Source: Elysia chlorotica (lineage: Eukaryota; Mollusca; Gastropoda; Plakobranchidae). Taken from it: 64,000 nt of DNA. The stretch spans positions 1 through 64,000 of the forward strand of contig RQTK01000693.1 in NCBI GenBank assembly GCA_003991915.1, written 5' to 3'. Below the pieces are notes generated by a model that was not told where the DNA came from, ran no database searches, and worked only from the letters and a program-made list of their open reading frames with translations. This document shows, one piece after another, positions 60,831 to 64,000 of this stretch. Position 1 is the stretch's first letter. Every line of letters starts with the position of its first letter. The position numbers were made by a program, and so were the translations under genes.

Positions 60831-61128
60831 TTCACTGATATTTCTAGAAGGTTGGTTTGCAGTGTAGACTACTTGTTATTGTTGTTTTTCGTCTTCACCT
60901 TCTTTACGACTCTCCTTAAATTCTTTCGCTCTAGGATTTCATTTTCTTCTCCTCGGTTTCTTCTTTTCTCTCCCTTAATTATCGCTCGGCTTTTCATCTG
61001 TAAATCTCACTACTTTCTCTCTCTCTCTCTTCTCCACCTGTTTTGTATGCATGTCTCTAGCTGTCTGTCTGTCTCGTTCTCTCTGGACTCGATCAACTTT
61101 CTTAGTTATACATGTAATTATCTCTCTT

Positions 61129-61131
<3 letters not shown>

Positions 61132-61177
<46 letters not shown>

Positions 61178-61236
61178 CCCTTTCTTTCAATTTAGATCTC
61201 GTTTCCAATCTCTCTCTCTCTCTCTCTCTCTCTCTA
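61132..61236. repeat. (CT)n microsatellite pair
   Basis: CT tracts at 61132-61171 and 61209-61235 separated by about 38 bp, within a pyrimidine-rich stretch from 60895. Confidence 0.95.
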
Positions 61237-61309
61237 CATCTTTCCATTTTTGATCTATATTTCTCTTTTTCTCTCTCTCTCTCATCTTCGTCAACTCCAG
61301 AAAATCATT

Positions 61310-62270
61310 CCGATCAATATCTACTTTTCATACTTTTCACTGACGGGTCTAAAGATGAGACTTGTGTCGGAGCTGCCTGCCACTCATCCTCAGCAGATAA
61401 ATGCTGCGGGCTGACGTGCGAATGCGTCAATATTTACTGCGGAGGCAGTGGGCCTGTGCATGATGGCACTCGACTGTCTATACCTCAAGAAAAGACATAT
61501 TTTTAATCCTCTCTGGTGAAAGCGGTGGGGGAGGGAAACCCAAAAATTCTTAAAATATTGGAAAAATTCATGAACTACAGAAAAATGGTAAGAAAATTAT
61601 TCTCTGCTGGATTCCCATCCATGTTGGAATCGAAGGAAATGAAATCGATGATGTCAGTGATGAGCTCGCCAAATTCGGACTCGAACTTTAACCTACTCAG
61701 GTGCAGATACCAGATCAGACGCAAAGCCAATTACTGTATACACACGTTTAAGAGGAAAGTGGAAAGCGCGATGGAACAATATGACAACCAATTACATTGT
61801 GTTCAACAACATTTAGGTTACTGGGCAGGAATTTCTCAGGCTAGACGACGAGACCAGGTGGTACTGGATTGAGTCCGACTTTGAAATTCTCATCTTACTC
61901 ACGTCTTTCTATTGAAAGGTGTCAAACCTGCAACTGTCACTTGCCCATTAGCCACATTCTGGTTGACTGTTCGTATTTTTTTTCACCGGGAAATAAATCT
62001 GTACCTGGCTTCCAAGCCACTAGAGTGCATTATTTACTTACGTTTGTCGTCAGCGCCTACTAAGGTGCATGAAGGACATTGGTGTATATTATAAAATTTA
62101 ATTGTGATAATCATACACATGGATCTTTTACACTATTGTATATATATATATATCCTTCACTTTTAACCTAACTTTTTACGTGCATTAACTGGCTTAGGAC
62201 ATCATGGGCACAACATAGCTGTTACCGTGCCGTAAAAACAAACTCACTCACTCACATTTTTCCCTCTCTG
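61310..62270 (+). mobile_element. I-group LINE 3' end: RNase H, knuckle, 3' UTR
   Basis: Plus strand reads LLFILFTDGSKDETCVGAAC (RNase H start), WIPIHVGIEGNEIDDVSDEL in another frame, RCQTCNCHLPISHILVDCSY (knuckle), then a 3' UTR shared with the minus-strand copy at 29040-29480. Frameshifts throughout. Confidence 0.85.
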
Positions 62271-64000
62271 GGAAATATGTATATATATCTAAAACCTAGT
62301 TCAATGTCAAAATTGATTTTTTTAAGGAGTCTAAATTTTCAGTTTAAATTCCTTTTATTAGTAGGCCTATATGAATTTTCAAACGAACACCAGAGACCCC
62401 TGGGTTCACAAAAGTCCTTAGAGGCCTCGACGTATTAAAAGTATTATCATGCTACCTCACACACGTTTGGAAAATTTAAAAAAAGAACATGAAAAAAAGT
62501 ACCATAAACAAACTTTCACTCAAATCAATAAGAAGGAACTCATCAATTATGCTTTTTAATTAAAAATTTTAATAGGACTCAATGGTATTAAACACAACAC
62601 AACTGCAAATGAGAACATTTGTAATTATTTCGATCAATATTGGTATACCCTCCTTTGAATGATGGCTTACCTCAGTAGCGATCAGGATTCTTAACAAACA
62701 TACTATACACCATTAGATGTACATGTACATCATTTTATAGTCACAATTTTCAAAAATATGTGAACAATACTCTTATTAAAACTTATGCCAGCTACATGTA
62801 CTATATAAGTGTTACATTTTAAAAAATTTCATATTGAAAACAGCAACAGCTTTTAAACACGTGATTAAAATATTACAACAATTGACACAATTTTACATGT
62901 CATAATATAAAGAAGCTACAAAGCACTCATCATCACAAATAAGACATACGATCGGGATGAATTTTGGGCTTGTTTACGTACTCAGTAGGAAACAATTCTA
63001 AGAAACAAATGTCAAGCTAGACAGTCTAAATCGTAGAGTTGAAGATAGATAGAAAAAAACAAGGAAAAAATAACAAAGCCACACAATAAAGTCACATAGT
63101 AAGACTATATATGTATTCCTTTTTAAATTTCCAATCACTTATCATGACTGAAGAAACGCTGTTATTACCACAAATTGTTGGAAGGCAAGATGTCCGTACC
63201 ATACTTTCAATTTGAATAAAATGTAACTTTTCTTTTTGCATTCCTCCATTATGCAGCCTATTCCTCAAACATGCATTTTTACATGATATATTTAAAAAGT
63301 GGTGACACACCAAGACGCCACACTGTACCAAAAAAAAAAAGGTACAAAACATGACATATGGTTAGGGCTAAACTCAAAGTAGGAAATAAATAAATTAAAT
63401 GAAAATAGGACAATTTGCCCATGCTGATCTACACTTTAAGTTTACCAGTACACATAGAGGTATATATCGTACTGTTACATTTACTGTAAATTAGAGGACC
63501 CTTTTAATGGCACAATATCATAATGTAGTGATGCCTTTCCACTTACTTACAGCAAAAACAATAGCATTAAAAACAGGAACTAATAACGCAATAGCTAAGA
63601 AAAATTTACTGTCATTCTAATTGTCTAAGCAGAGCAATTGCACAACAATTACAGGCTCATGTCATTTATAATAGAAATGACATAATATAAAGTTTGGCTT
63701 TCCCCCAAAAAACAAAGATGTGCCTTAACAAGCAAGCATTTACTGTATTAAAGAAAAAAATACAATGTAGTTCATTTAAGACAGCACAGCGTTGAATATA
63801 TCATATATTATAAATTTTGACAAGAATCATCTTCATTTAAAATGGCATTTCAGTCTACAAAGAATGCAACCTAATAGTGTAAATATGCTTTACATATTTC
63901 ATGAATGGTTTTCTGTTTTTCTGTAAGGGACGAGAAATCGCAAGATTATCCATGTATTAATAATTATTATCAATGCAAACAAAAAGGGATTCATACTCAT
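62271..64000. other. No recognisable gene
   Basis: AT-rich sequence with only short open frames. It could be 3' UTR or intron of a gene further right, but nothing supports a choice. Confidence 0.6.

Overview
The window is eukaryotic nuclear DNA: AT-rich, dense in short microsatellites, with multi-exon genes whose introns are full of transposon debris. Exon structure, the mixture of non-LTR, SINE, Merlin, pogo/Tigger and minisatellite-cored repeats, and the many GATCTAGATC-type tracts point to an invertebrate, most likely a mollusc (a gastropod is my best guess). The species cannot be fixed from the sequence. There is no prokaryotic or viral gene organisation.

Three protein-coding genes can be assembled with consistent splice phases. 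All three lie on the minus strand. (1) A retinoblastoma-like pocket protein (RBL1/p107-p130 type) occupies about 17.2 kb to 2.4 kb and runs off the left edge: ten exons give the N-terminal domain up to the start of pocket A. Its promoter plus first coding exon is present twice, as a 1.5-kb tandem duplication (13299-15959 and 15960-17460). Each copy has a perfect E2F-type site 177 bp upstream of the ATG, and the inner copy carries a decayed Merlin DNA transposon. (2) AMFR/gp78, the ER-associated-degradation ubiquitin ligase, is complete in coding terms from 34.9 to 22.8 kb: 14 coding exons including a 41-nt microexon, multi-spanning membrane part, RING-H2, CUE, a likely G2BR and a C-terminal p97-binding (VIM-like) helix. 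Its first coding exon contains a frame break. (3) At 59.4-47.7 kb nine exons encode a 627-residue protein with an N-terminal RGG tract, a helical region reminiscent of the TROVE module and a C-terminal von Willebrand A domain with a complete MIDAS. It resembles the RNA-binding Ro60 plan but I cannot assign it to a named gene.

The rest is repeat-rich. Left edge: broken LINE RNase H piece (0.86-1.83 kb), then an RTE-like LINE tail inserted into a 35-bp minisatellite (3.0-4.5 kb). 17.5-20.2 kb: no recognised gene. 20.2-20.5 kb: tRNA-derived SINE plus TAG microsatellite. AMFR introns hold LINE 3' ends (29 kb, 32 kb, 34 kb), an 85-bp insertion with a 13-bp target duplication, and a decayed copy of part of gene 3. 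Between AMFR and gene 3 (35-47 kb) lie a Tigger element, a LINE ORF1/endonuclease fragment, several long GA/CT arrays and an unusual repeat family with identical 450-bp arms and a variable 34/43-bp minisatellite core. Gene 3 introns contain another pogo-like element whose left end is tandemly duplicated. Beyond 59.5 kb: repeats, a LINE 3' end (61.3-62.3 kb) and sequence with no gene I can see.

Functional links are limited. The pocket protein is an E2F corepressor and its own duplicated promoter carries E2F sites, which suggests self-regulation. AMFR acts in ER protein quality control. Gene 3 may be an RNP protein. No operon-like or defence-system logic connects the three.
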